A DNA stretch of 64,000 nt. Source: Allobosea sp. BH3. GTDB lineage: Bacteria > Pseudomonadota > Alphaproteobacteria > Rhizobiales > Beijerinckiaceae. Position numbers and translations under genes: made by a program. Under the pieces are notes generated by a model. The model was not told where the DNA came from. It made no database searches and saw nothing but the letters and a program-made list of their open reading frames with translations. The DNA lies in contig NZ_JAIMCA010000005.1 of NCBI RefSeq assembly GCF_025499465.1, positions 558,001 to 622,000 on the forward strand, given 5' to 3'. Below, piece by piece: positions 9,469-17,335 of the stretch (positions are counted from its first letter, which is position 1; the number at the start of each line of letters is the position of its first letter).

Positions 9469-11610
9469 ATGAACGACCGTATCAGACGCGATGAACGGCG
9501 CGAGCCGTCCTTTGACCGCGGGCGTGGCGAAAGCCGCGACGATTTCGACATGCACATTTCCGAAGATGACCGCCCTGTCCGCCACCACCGCGCTCCGGCC
9601 CGCCCGGCGCCCCGTCATGAGCCCTATGTGCGCAACAGGCGCGGCGGGGGAGGGGGCGGCAGGCGCCGTGGCCGCCGCCGGCGCTCGCTGCTCGGCTCGC
9701 TGTTCTACTGGACGCTGGTGGTCGGGCTTTGGTGCGCCATCGGGCTCGGCGGCTTCATCGCCTACCACGCCGCGCAGCTGCCGCCGATCGACCAGCTCAC
9801 CGTTCCCAAGCGGCCGCCGAACATCGCGATCCTCGCCGCCGATGGCTCGCTGCTCGCCAACCGCGGCGAGACGGGTGGCCGCACCATCACCATCGGCGAG
9901 ATTCCGCCCTATCTGCCCAAGGCCTTCGTCGCCATCGAGGACAGGCGCTTCTACGACCATTTCGGCATCGACCCGATCGGCCTGACCCGCGCCGTCGTCA
10001 ACAATGTGCGCCGCACCGGCGGCGTCCAGGGTGGCTCGACGCTGACCCAGCAGCTCGCCAAGAACCTCTTCCTGACGCAGGAGCGCACCGCCGCCCGCAA
10101 GATCCAGGAGGCGATCCTGGCGCTCTGGCTGGAGCGCACCTACACCAAGGACCAGATCCTCGAGCTCTATCTCAACCGGGTCTATTTCGGCTCCGGCGCC
10201 TATGGCGTCGAGGCGGCGGCGCAGCGCTATTTCAACAAATCCGCGCGCTCCGTCACGATCGCCGAGGCGGCGATGCTCGCCGGCCTTGTCCAGGCCCCGT
10301 CGCGGCTGGCCCCCAACCGCAATCCCGATCTGGCCGAGAAACGCGCCCAGCTCGTGGTCGCGGCGATGGCCGATCAGGGCTTCATCTCGCAGCAGGCCGC
10401 CAAAAACGCGCTCACCGCGCCCGCCGAGGTGCCCGAGCGCGTCGGTGCCGGCTCGGTCAACTACGCGGCCGACTACGTGATGGACGTGCTCGACGACTTC
10501 ATCGGCGCGGTCGATGGCGACGTGACGGTGCTCACCACGCTCGACACCAAGCTGCAGAGCTCGGCCGAGACCATCCTGGTCGAGGCGCTCTCGGCGCAAG
10601 GCGCCAAGCTCAACGCCACGCAGGGCGCCGTCGTCTCGCTCGCGCCGGACGGCGCGATCCGCGCCCTGATTGGCGGGCGCGACTACACCAAGAGTCAATT
10701 CAACCGCGCGACTGCGGCCAAGCGCCAGCCGGGCTCCTCCTTCAAGCCCTTCGTCTACCTCACCGCGCTTGAGAAGGGGCTGACGCCGGACACGATCCGT
10801 GACGACGCGCCGGTCTCGATCAAGGGTTGGGAGCCGGAAAACTATTCGCGCACCTATCGCGGCCCGGTGACGCTGCAGACGGCGATGGCGCATTCGCTCA
10901 ACACGGTCGCCGCCCGGCTGATCCAGGAGGTGACGCCGAAGGAGGTCATACGCACGGCCCAGCGCCTCGGCATCACCGCGGCGCTGCAGCCCAATCTCTC
11001 GCTGGCGCTCGGCACCTCGGAGGTGACGCCGCTGGAGATCACTGCGGCCTATGCCAGCTTCGCCAATGGCGGGCAGTCGGTGCTGCCTTACGTCATCCGC
11101 GAGGTCCGGCAGACCAATGGCAAGGTCGTCTACGCCCGCAAGGCGACCGGCTTCGGCCCGGTCATCCAGCAACAGCCGCTCGCGATGATGGACACGATGT
11201 TCAACGGCGTCATGAACGGCGGCACCGGCAGCAAGTTCAACATCCCGGGCTGGGAGGTCGGCGGCAAATCCGGCACCACGCAGGATTTCCGCGACGCCTG
11301 GTTCGTCGGCTTCACGGCACGTCTCGTCACCGCCGTCTGGGTCGGCAATGACGACAACTCGGCGATGAAGCGCGTCAGCGGGAGCGGCCTGCCCGGCGAG
11401 GTCTGGGGCAAGTTCATGAAGGCTGCCCATGCCGGCGCCCAGCCCGTGCCGCTGCCCGGTGGCTTCTGGCACGGCGCGCCGCGCACCACGATCGGGGACG
11501 GCGCACCGGTAGCCGATGCGCGCATGCCCGCGCCGCCGGAGGGCGACCGCGCCTGGGTGCGCCCGCCGCCGCAGGAGCGCAACTTCTTCGAGCGGTTGTT
11601 CGGCGGGTAG
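9469..11610 (+). CDS. Class A penicillin-binding protein (PBP1A family)
   Basis: Predicted 713-residue bifunctional peptidoglycan synthase. A basic, glycine/arginine-rich cytoplasmic tail (to about residue 75) is followed by one transmembrane helix (about 76-100). The GT51 glycosyltransferase domain shows EDRRFYDHFGID (near 157) and GGSTLTQQLAKN; the transpeptidase domain shows the SSFK active site near 423, an SLN motif in AHSLNTVAARL, and KSGTT near 600. It polymerises and cross-links glycan strands in the periplasm. The ATG follows ggggcagg as ribosome-binding site. The family match is clear, but I cannot decide which of several paralogues it is. Confidence 0.95.
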   Translation: MNDRIRRDERREPSFDRGRGESRDDFDMHISEDDRPVRHHRAPARPAPRHEPYVRNRRGGGGGGRRRGRRRRSLLGSLFYWTLVVGLWCAIGLGGFIAYHAAQLPPIDQLTVPKRPPNIAILAADGSLLANRGETGGRTITIGEIPPYLPKAFVAIEDRRFYDHFGIDPIGLTRAVVNNVRRTGGVQGGSTLTQQLAKNLFLTQERTAARKIQEAILALWLERTYTKDQILELYLNRVYFGSGAYGVEAAAQRYFNKSARSVTIAEAAMLAGLVQAPSRLAPNRNPDLAEKRAQLVVAAMADQGFISQQAAKNALTAPAEVPERVGAGSVNYAADYVMDVLDDFIGAVDGDVTVLTTLDTKLQSSAETILVEALSAQGAKLNATQGAVVSLAPDGAIRALIGGRDYTKSQFNRATAAKRQPGSSFKPFVYLTALEKGLTPDTIRDDAPVSIKGWEPENYSRTYRGPVTLQTAMAHSLNTVAARLIQEVTPKEVIRTAQRLGITAALQPNLSLALGTSEVTPLEITAAYASFANGGQSVLPYVIREVRQTNGKVVYARKATGFGPVIQQQPLAMMDTMFNGVMNGGTGSKFNIPGWEVGGKSGTTQDFRDAWFVGFTARLVTAVWVGNDDNSAMKRVSGSGLPGEVWGKFMKAAHAGAQPVPLPGGFWHGAPRTTIGDGAPVADARMPAPPEGDRAWVRPPPQERNFFERLFGG

Positions 11611-11636
11611 GAACCTCTCCGTCATTCCCCCGGGGC

Positions 11637-11722
11637 GTCATTCTCGGTCTTGACCCGAGAAGCTCTCGCCGGAAAGGCCGCTCCTTCCGTCCTGAGATGC
11701 TCGGGTCAAGCCCGAGCATGAC
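11637..11722. repeat. Two-hairpin palindromic repeat (copy D)
   Basis: Starts gtcat and ends atgac. Hairpin tctcggtcttgacccgaga (11641-11659) is followed by a 35-nt spacer ending cctgag, then gatgctcgggtcaagcccga with its closing arm. A partial gtcat hairpin precedes it at 11621. It lies between convergent genes and may also act as a terminator. Confidence 0.75.
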
Positions 11723-11739
11723 GGCAGGGGGCAGGCCCT

Positions 11740-12936
11740 CTAGCCCTTCGCCGCGCGGACCGCGCGCGAGGCGCGGAACAGCATGAAGGCTGCGACGCCG
11801 ATGGCCGCGATCACCAGCGGCAGCGGCAGCGCGCCGCGCTTCAGCAGATGGCCGACCAGCAGCCCGACGCAGGCCGAGAGTAGCATCTGGCAGAGCCCGT
11901 TGAGCGAGGAGGCCGCCCCGGCACGATCCGGAAAGGGCATCATCGCCGAGGCCTGGGACTGCGGCATGGCAAGCCCGACACCGCAGGTATAGAGCGCCAT
12001 CGGCACGACCACGCCGGCCGCCCCGCCGAAGCCGGAGAGGACGCAGACGAGCATGACGAGCCCGCCGATGGCGAGGCAGGTGACGCCCAGCGAGATGACG
12101 CCGTCCATGCCGCGCCGGCCGACCAGTCGCTGCGCGATGATCGTCCCGCTGATGTAGCCGAGCACGGCGAAGCCGAAGGCGAGGCCGTATTGCACCGGCG
12201 TCAGCCCGTAGATGTCGATCAGCACGAAGGAAGAGCCGGAGATGAAGGCGAAGAGCCCGGCGTAGCAGAGCGACGTTAGCCCGACATAGACACGGAAGGC
12301 GCGGTTCTTCAGCAGCACGCCGAAGCCGCGGAAGATCGTGACGAGCGAAAGCGGCTGCGGCGAGCGCTGGCGCAAGGTCTCCGGCATCACCGTGGCGATG
12401 ACGGTGGCGAGGCCGACCGCGAAGACCAGCGAGGCGATGAAGGTCGAGCGCCAGCCGAAGGCGGCCTGCAGCACGCCGCCGAGCACCGGGGCCACCGCTG
12501 GCACGAGGCCCATGATCATGCCCATGCGGGCGAGTTCGCGCCCCGCGCGCGGGCCGTCATAGAGGTCCCGCACCATGGCGCGTCCGAGCACGATCGGACC
12601 CGAGGCGCCGAGTGCCTGCAGCGCCCGCGCAACCGTCAGCGCCTCGACCGACGGCGCCATTGCGCAGGCGAGCGTCGCGAGGCCGAAGAGGGCGAGGCCC
12701 GCGAACAGGATGGGCTTGCGGCCGAGCCTGTCGGAGAGCGGCCCCCAGAAGATCTGCCCGGCGGCGAAGCCGAACAGGAAGGAGGAGAGCGTCGCCTGCG
12801 CGCCGGCGATGTCCGTATCCATCACCCGCACGATCTCGGGCAGGGAGGGCAGGTAGAAATCGGTCGAGAGCGGCCCCAGCGCCGTCAGCATGGCGAGCAC
12901 GGCGGTCATCGCCAGCGTATCGGGGCGAAGCTTCAT
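11740..12936 (-). CDS. Bcr/CflA family multidrug efflux MFS transporter
   Basis: Predicted 398-residue major facilitator with about 12 membrane helices. The N-terminus LGPLSTDFYLPSLPEI is the family hallmark, followed by the motif A loop GPLSDRLGRKPILF and the motif C-like PAVAPVLGGVLQ. Members are drug:proton antiporters of the inner membrane; bicyclomycin and chloramphenicol are known substrates of relatives, but the substrate here is not predictable. GGAG lies just upstream of the start on the minus strand. It follows the GST gene in the same direction by 58 bp, so it may be the last gene of the dpaL-GST-transporter unit. Confidence 0.92.
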   Translation of the reverse strand: MKLRPDTLAMTAVLAMLTALGPLSTDFYLPSLPEIVRVMDTDIAGAQATLSSFLFGFAAGQIFWGPLSDRLGRKPILFAGLALFGLATLACAMAPSVEALTVARALQALGASGPIVLGRAMVRDLYDGPRAGRELARMGMIMGLVPAVAPVLGGVLQAAFGWRSTFIASLVFAVGLATVIATVMPETLRQRSPQPLSLVTIFRGFGVLLKNRAFRVYVGLTSLCYAGLFAFISGSSFVLIDIYGLTPVQYGLAFGFAVLGYISGTIIAQRLVGRRGMDGVISLGVTCLAIGGLVMLVCVLSGFGGAAGVVVPMALYTCGVGLAMPQSQASAMMPFPDRAGAASSLNGLCQMLLSACVGLLVGHLLKRGALPLPLVIAAIGVAAFMLFRASRAVRAAKG

Positions 12937-12994
12937 GGGCGGACTCCGGTGCGGCCGACGCGGCTGCGCGCGCTTCTGCTACGACGTCCGCCGT

Positions 12995-13666
12995 TCAGTC
13001 CGCAATGGCGGCAGCCTGTGGCCCGTCCTGCGTCTGGCCGTGATAGGCGGTTCCCCGCATCGGCGGGCGCTGCGAGAAATCCTCGTACCACCGGCTCAGG
13101 CAGGGGCGCCCGACCCGGAAATCGGGCAGTTCGCGGAATTCCAGCCAGGCCAGCGCGGTCGCCAGCGCGATATGGCCGATATGGACCGGCTCGTCGAAAC
13201 GCTCCTGCCGTTCCAGCAGATCATAGGATTCGACGAGCTTCGCTGCTTGCCCTTCGGCCAGCGGTGGATGGCGCAGATGCTCCGGCCGCCGCGCGGTTTC
13301 CCAGCGCAGCGCGATACCGGCATCGCACAGCCCCTGCGCGAGGGCGTGAAGGCGCAAGGCTTGCCAGCGCGCTGCGCCGCCTGCCGGGATCAGCCTCGGA
13401 CCGGCATGCAGCCCGTCGAGATAGTCGCAGATCACCAGCGAGTCGAAGATCGCCCCGGCCTCGGGCGTGATCAGCACCGGCACCTTGCCGAGCGGATTGA
13501 CCGCGAAGACGGCCGCGTTCCGGTGGGTCGGGCTGGTCTCCTGGTCGACGACCGAGATCCTGTCGGAAAGGCCCGCCTCATGGGCGAAGACGATGGTCTT
13601 GCGCGCATAGGGCGAGTGGCTTTGCGAATGGAGCGTCAGCCGCTCCGCCTTCGCCGGGTCGCTCAT
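12995..13666 (-). CDS. Glutathione S-transferase family protein
   Basis: Predicted 223-residue GST. The thioredoxin-like N-terminal domain has HSQSHSPYARKTIVFAHEAG, with SPYARK in the catalytic-serine region, the cis-proline NPLGKVPVLI and the glutathione-contact-like FDSLVICDYLD; an alpha-helical C-terminal domain follows. GSTs conjugate or reduce electrophiles with glutathione in the cytoplasm. ATG at 13666 overlaps the stop of the diaminopropionate ammonia-lyase gene (ATGA), indicating translational coupling. A longer open frame upstream runs antisense-like through that gene and is not credible. The pairing suggests a role in detoxifying reactive products, but the substrate is unknown. Confidence 0.9.
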   Translation of the reverse strand: MSDPAKAERLTLHSQSHSPYARKTIVFAHEAGLSDRISVVDQETSPTHRNAAVFAVNPLGKVPVLITPEAGAIFDSLVICDYLDGLHAGPRLIPAGGAARWQALRLHALAQGLCDAGIALRWETARRPEHLRHPPLAEGQAAKLVESYDLLERQERFDEPVHIGHIALATALAWLEFRELPDFRVGRPCLSRWYEDFSQRPPMRGTAYHGQTQDGPQAAAIAD

Positions 13667-14850
13667 GCCGCGACTTCGCCTGGCTTGAGGCCGACGAGTT
13701 CGGCATAGCGCGCGGGGTCGGTCGCGCCTTCCGTGTTGACGAGGAAGACGCGTGAGGTGGCGTCGAGCTTGAGCGCCGCCCTCGTCTCCGGATCGCGCAG
13801 CGTCGCCAGCAGCCCGGCGAACCCGGCCGCACCGCTCTCGCCGGCCACGATGGCGGGGTCGCCGGCCACAGGCCGTGCGAGGCGGTTCATCGCCTCGACG
13901 GCGTCGGAATCCTCCGCGGTGAGGAAGGCATCGGCGGCGCGGTAGAGTACGCGCAGCGCCAGCGGGGAGGGATCGTAGCATTCGAGCATCGCCATCACGG
14001 TCGGCGCGCCATGGGCGATCTTCACCGGCCGGCCCTGCTCGGCGGCCTCGAAGATGCAGGCGGCGAGCGCGGGCTCGACCACGGTGAAGAAGGGGCGCTC
14101 ATCGCCGAGCACTGTCTGCATCTGCGCGGCGAGCGCTGCCGCGATGCCGCCGACGCCGGCTTGCACGAAGACATGCGTCGGCCGCTCCGGCATCTGCGCC
14201 AGCCCTTCCCGCGCGATGGCGGTGTAGCCCTGCATCACGAGTCCGGGGATGCGCTCATAGCCGTCCCAGGATGTGTCGGAGACGATGGTCCAGCCCCGCT
14301 CCGTCGCGACCCGCGCAGCCTCGACCACGGAATCGTCATAGGTGCCGGAAACCCGCACCATCTCGGCTCCGAAGCGGGCGATGGCCGCCACGCGCTCGTC
14401 GCTGACGCCGCCATGGACGAAGATGACAGCCTTGGCGCCGAGCAGTTGCGCGCCCTGCGCCACCGAGCGGCCGTGATTGCCGTCAGTGGCGCAGGCGAAG
14501 GTCATCTCCGCGGCCACGGCCCGAACGGCGGGGTCGAGCATGTCGGCGTCGCTCAAGCTTCGCCCGAGCTTTTCGGAAGCGGCTTCGAGCGCGAGCCGGA
14601 TCACCGCATAGGCGCCGCCGAGCGCCTTGAAGCTGCCGAGCCCGAGGCGCTGGCCCTCGTCCTTGATATGCAGCGCGCCGATGCCGAGCGCGGCGGCCAG
14701 ACCCGGCAGGCTGTGCAGCGGCGTCGGCCGATGGTTCTCGCGCTGCGCCAGATGGGCCGTGATCGCATCTGCTCCGGCTGGACCGAGCGTCTCGACATCG
14801 GCCGGGTCGAGCGGAGCGCGGTAGTCGGGGTGGCGGTTGAGCAGGAACAT
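13663..14850 (-). CDS. dpaL: Diaminopropionate ammonia-lyase (PLP enzyme)
   Basis: Predicted 395-residue fold-type II PLP enzyme that would convert 2,3-diaminopropionate to pyruvate and two ammonia. The PLP lysine is in LGLGSFKALGGAYAV; TDGNHGRSVAQGAQ and the glycine-rich QAGVGGIAAALA are the usual cofactor-binding elements, and the length matches DpaL (about 400). The start chosen is ATG at 14850 (MFLLNRHPDYR) because GGAGG precedes it at good spacing and family members begin this way; the frame is open 17 codons further. It is divergent from an Lrp/AsnC regulator across 107 bp, a common arrangement for local control. A related threonine-dehydratase-like activity is possible. Confidence 0.88.
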   Translation of the reverse strand: MFLLNRHPDYRAPLDPADVETLGPAGADAITAHLAQRENHRPTPLHSLPGLAAALGIGALHIKDEGQRLGLGSFKALGGAYAVIRLALEAASEKLGRSLSDADMLDPAVRAVAAEMTFACATDGNHGRSVAQGAQLLGAKAVIFVHGGVSDERVAAIARFGAEMVRVSGTYDDSVVEAARVATERGWTIVSDTSWDGYERIPGLVMQGYTAIAREGLAQMPERPTHVFVQAGVGGIAAALAAQMQTVLGDERPFFTVVEPALAACIFEAAEQGRPVKIAHGAPTVMAMLECYDPSPLALRVLYRAADAFLTAEDSDAVEAMNRLARPVAGDPAIVAGESGAAGFAGLLATLRDPETRAALKLDATSRVFLVNTEGATDPARYAELVGLKPGEVAA

Positions 14851-14957
14851 GGCGGCCTCCGTCTCGCTTTGCGGTTGGCGAATGGATATTGCAGACAGCA
14901 TGAAAAAGGCGCTGGAATTCGCCTGCTCCGATGCAAGTTTGTTTCGCAGGGACAGGC

Positions 14958-15437
14958 ATGGCCGCGCCGACAGCTCATGATCTCGACGCCTTCGACCGGG
15001 CGATCCTCGCCATCCTCCAGCAGGACAACACGACGCCGCAGCGCGTCATCGGCGAGCGCGTCAACCTGTCGGCCCCGGCCGTGCAGCGCCGCATCCGCCG
15101 CATGGAGGCGAGCGGCGTCATCACCGCCAATGTCGCGGTGGTCGATCCCGCCGCGCTTGGCCATCCGATCACGCTCTTCGTCGAGGTCGAGCTGGTCAGC
15201 GAGACGGCGCCGGACATCGACGCGGCCAAGACCGCCTTCACAGCCGCGCCCGAGGTGCAGCAATGCTATTACGTTACCGGCGAGGTCGATTTCATGCTGG
15301 TCGTGCTGGTGCCGAGCATGGCCGCCTATGAGGCCCTGACCCGTCGGCTCTTCTTCGCCAACCCCAATATCCGCAAGTTTCGCAGCTTCGTCGCCATGGA
15401 CCGGGTCAAGGCCGGGCTCGCTGTGCCGATCGCCTGA
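14958..15437 (+). CDS. Lrp/AsnC family transcriptional regulator
   Basis: Predicted 159-residue regulator. The N-terminal helix-turn-helix (DLDAFDRAILAILQQDNTTP, then NLSAPAVQRRIRRMEASGVI) is followed by an RAM/AsnC ligand-binding domain (FVEVELVSETAP, VQQCYYVTGEVDFMLVV). The start ATG 14958 has AGGGACAGG upstream. Such proteins usually sense an amino acid and control an adjacent gene; here the divergent neighbour is diaminopropionate ammonia-lyase, so 2,3-diaminopropionate or a related amino acid is a reasonable ligand guess. I could not pick out a convincing operator in the 107-bp gap. Confidence 0.93.
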   Translation: MAAPTAHDLDAFDRAILAILQQDNTTPQRVIGERVNLSAPAVQRRIRRMEASGVITANVAVVDPAALGHPITLFVEVELVSETAPDIDAAKTAFTAAPEVQQCYYVTGEVDFMLVVLVPSMAAYEALTRRLFFANPNIRKFRSFVAMDRVKAGLAVPIA

Positions 15438-15464
15438 GGCTGGACGTCCTGACTGACCGCTGTG

Positions 15465-15555
15465 GTCATGGTCGGGCTTGTCCCGGCCATCCACGTCTTC
15501 CTTCGTAGCGGGCGGTGTTCAAGACGTGGATGCTCGCCACAGGGGCGAGCATGAC
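15465..15555. repeat. 91-bp nested palindromic intergenic repeat (copy B)
   Basis: An inverted copy of the element at 155-245, the same 91-bp length. Hairpin ggtcgggcttgtcccggcc (15470-15488), arms ccacgtctt (15491-15499) / aagacgtgg (15521-15529) around a 21-nt loop, and hairpin gctcgccacaggggcgagc (15532-15550), bounded by gtcat and atgac. It separates two convergent genes. Confidence 0.88.
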
Positions 15556-15569
15556 GGCCCGTGAGCCGC

Positions 15570-16082
15570 TCAGCCGCCCAACCTGGCGCTGAAGACGACC
15601 CGCCAATCGGCGATAGGCACGTCCTGGCCGGAGGTGACGACGCCGATCCGGTCGAAGCTGATCGCCCGCCCGGCGAGGCGCTTGTCGATCTCGCGAATGG
15701 CTTGCGCCTTCGCCGCCACCTCGACCGGCCCGTAGAGCAGCGAGACATGCGGCATGAAGCTGTCCAACGCCTCGAGATCGAGCGCGCGCTTCAGCGCCAT
15801 CAGCGGCGGGCAGATGGCGAAGCGCGCATAGAACGAACGGAAGAAGCTCTCGCTGCCCTCGACGAGCGAAACCGGCTCCGCGAACGCCGAAACCTGCCGC
15901 GCAGCCGCATCGACCGCGCGTTCAAGCTCGGCCGCCTGCTGTTCCGTGTCGCCGCGCAAGGTCAGGTGAGGCGCGAAGAGCGGGGTGCCGAAACGTTCGG
16001 CGAGCTCCCGGACGATGCCCGTCAACGTCGCCTCGTCCGCGGCCGCGGGCATCAGCCAGATGGAATGTATCGGCATTGTCAT
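15570..16082 (-). CDS. 2H phosphoesterase, cyclic phosphodiesterase-like
   Basis: Predicted 170-residue protein with the two H-x-(T/S) motifs of the 2H superfamily, PHLTLRG near residue 38 and PHVSLLYG near 111. The N-terminus HSIWLMPAAADE and overall size fit the cyclic phosphodiesterase (CPDase) branch related to plant ADP-ribose 1'',2''-cyclic phosphate phosphodiesterase. Relatives hydrolyse 2',3'-cyclic nucleotide or cyclic ADP-ribose phosphates, or ligate RNA ends. Two start codons (16082 and 16076) are equally plausible. It stands alone between a convergent regulator and the divergent ABC operon; the physiological substrate is unknown. Confidence 0.82.
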   Translation of the reverse strand: MTMPIHSIWLMPAAADEATLTGIVRELAERFGTPLFAPHLTLRGDTEQQAAELERAVDAAARQVSAFAEPVSLVEGSESFFRSFYARFAICPPLMALKRALDLEALDSFMPHVSLLYGPVEVAAKAQAIREIDKRLAGRAISFDRIGVVTSGQDVPIADWRVVFSARLGG

Positions 16083-16100
16083 CTGACTTTCACAAAGCGC

Positions 16101-16128
16101 TTGCAGATAGGGCGTCAGAACGTAATGT
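16101..16128 (+). promoter_or_regulatory. Candidate sigma-70-type promoter of the 16.2-20.3 kb ABC operon
   Basis: TTGCAG (16101-16106) and TAATGT (16123-16128) are 16 nt apart, close to -35/-10 consensus, about 75 bp before the first gene. A short frame of 16 codons (16149-16199) follows before the TTG start. This is a visual match only. Confidence 0.35.
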
Positions 16129-16204
16129 TTATTTCAAGAGGGTTGGCAATGGAAGAAGCGTTCCAGTTCGCCGGCGATAAGAAAGTGGTCAGGGAGTAGG
16201 CGTC

Positions 16205-17320
16205 TTGCAGGCGGAAACGCAGGCCCGATCGGGCAGTGGCGCGGCTATCAGCGTGCGCGGTCTTCAGGTTGCCTATGGCGGCACGCGCGTGCTGCATGGC
16301 ATTGATCTGGACTTTTCGCCCGGCAGCTTCACCGCGCTCCTCGGCTCGTCCGGCTGCGGCAAGACCACGCTGCTGCGTTCCCTCTCCGGCTTCGTTCCGG
16401 TCGAGTCCGGCTCCATCGTCGTGGGGGGCAGGGACATCGCCGGCCTGCCGCCCGAGAAGCGCGGCATGGCCATGGTCTTCCAGTCCTACGCGCTCTGGCC
16501 GCACATGACGGTGCTGCAGAACATCGGCTACGGCCTGAAGCTGCGCGGCAGGTCGAAGGCCGAGATCGCCGCCAAGGTCGGCGAGATGCTGAACTTCCTC
16601 GGTCTCGCCGGCTATGAGAACCGCAAGGTCACGGCGCTGTCCGGCGGCCAGCGCCAGCGCGTGGCGCTCGGCCGGGCGCTGGCCATCGACCCCGGCATCC
16701 TGCTGCTTGACGAGCCGCTTTCCAATCTCGACGCCAAGATCCGCCTGACGATGCGCCATGAGATCCGCGCCATCCAGCAGCGGCTCGGCCTCACCGCCGT
16801 CCACGTCACCCATGACCGCGAGGAGGCCATGACCATGGCCGACCGGCTGGTCATCATGCAGGCCGGGCGCGTCGCGCAGGTCGGCACGCCGGAAGAAGTC
16901 TACGACCGGCCGGCCAGCGCCTTCGTGGCGAATTTCATGGGCGCCGAGAACGTGCTGCCGCTGCAGGTCGAACGCAACATGGCCGAGACCTCGATTGCCG
17001 CCGGCGACGCCCGCGCCACGCTTTCGAATGAGCACGCCGCGGCGCTCCCCGGGGGCGAGGCGCTGGCCTATTTCCGTGACGATGTCGCCAGCCTCGGCGC
17101 GCTCGATGCGCCCTCGGCCAGCGGCGATCTCATCGTGCCCGGCACCATCGCCGCGCGCGCCTATCCGGGCGGGACCTATCGCTACAAGGTCGATGCCGCC
17201 GGACGCCAGATCACGGTCGACGATGCCGGCCGTCACGAACTCGGAACGAAGGTTGGTCTGCGCATTCCGCTGCAGCGCCTTCATATCTTCCCGGCGTCCG
17301 AGGCCGGGATCGCCGCCTGA
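16205..17320 (+). CDS. ABC transporter ATP-binding protein (iron/polyamine-type importer)
   Basis: Predicted 371-residue ATPase of the PotA/FbpC-like group. Walker A LLGSSGCGKTTLLRSL, Q-loop MVFQSYALWPHM, signature LSGGQRQRVALGRAL, Walker B ILLLDEPLSNLDAK and H-loop VHVTHDREEAM are all intact. A C-terminal TOBE-like region (about 280-365) follows. The start is a TTG at 16205 with AGGGAG 8 nt upstream; there is no ATG in frame near it. The next gene (binding protein) starts 15 bp after the stop, and two permease genes follow, giving a complete importer. The substrate is not evident; the TOBE domain and two-permease layout fit polyamines, ferric iron or small organic anions. Confidence 0.9.
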   Translation: MQAETQARSGSGAAISVRGLQVAYGGTRVLHGIDLDFSPGSFTALLGSSGCGKTTLLRSLSGFVPVESGSIVVGGRDIAGLPPEKRGMAMVFQSYALWPHMTVLQNIGYGLKLRGRSKAEIAAKVGEMLNFLGLAGYENRKVTALSGGQRQRVALGRALAIDPGILLLDEPLSNLDAKIRLTMRHEIRAIQQRLGLTAVHVTHDREEAMTMADRLVIMQAGRVAQVGTPEEVYDRPASAFVANFMGAENVLPLQVERNMAETSIAAGDARATLSNEHAAALPGGEALAYFRDDVASLGALDAPSASGDLIVPGTIAARAYPGGTYRYKVDAAGRQITVDDAGRHELGTKVGLRIPLQRLHIFPASEAGIAA

Positions 17321-17335
17321 CAAGGAGTCAGACAC

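Noticed and set aside
14851..14957. Lrp/AsnC operator in the dpaL-regulator gap
   Set aside because: Only weak, imperfect inverted repeats were found; none was convincing enough to report as a site.
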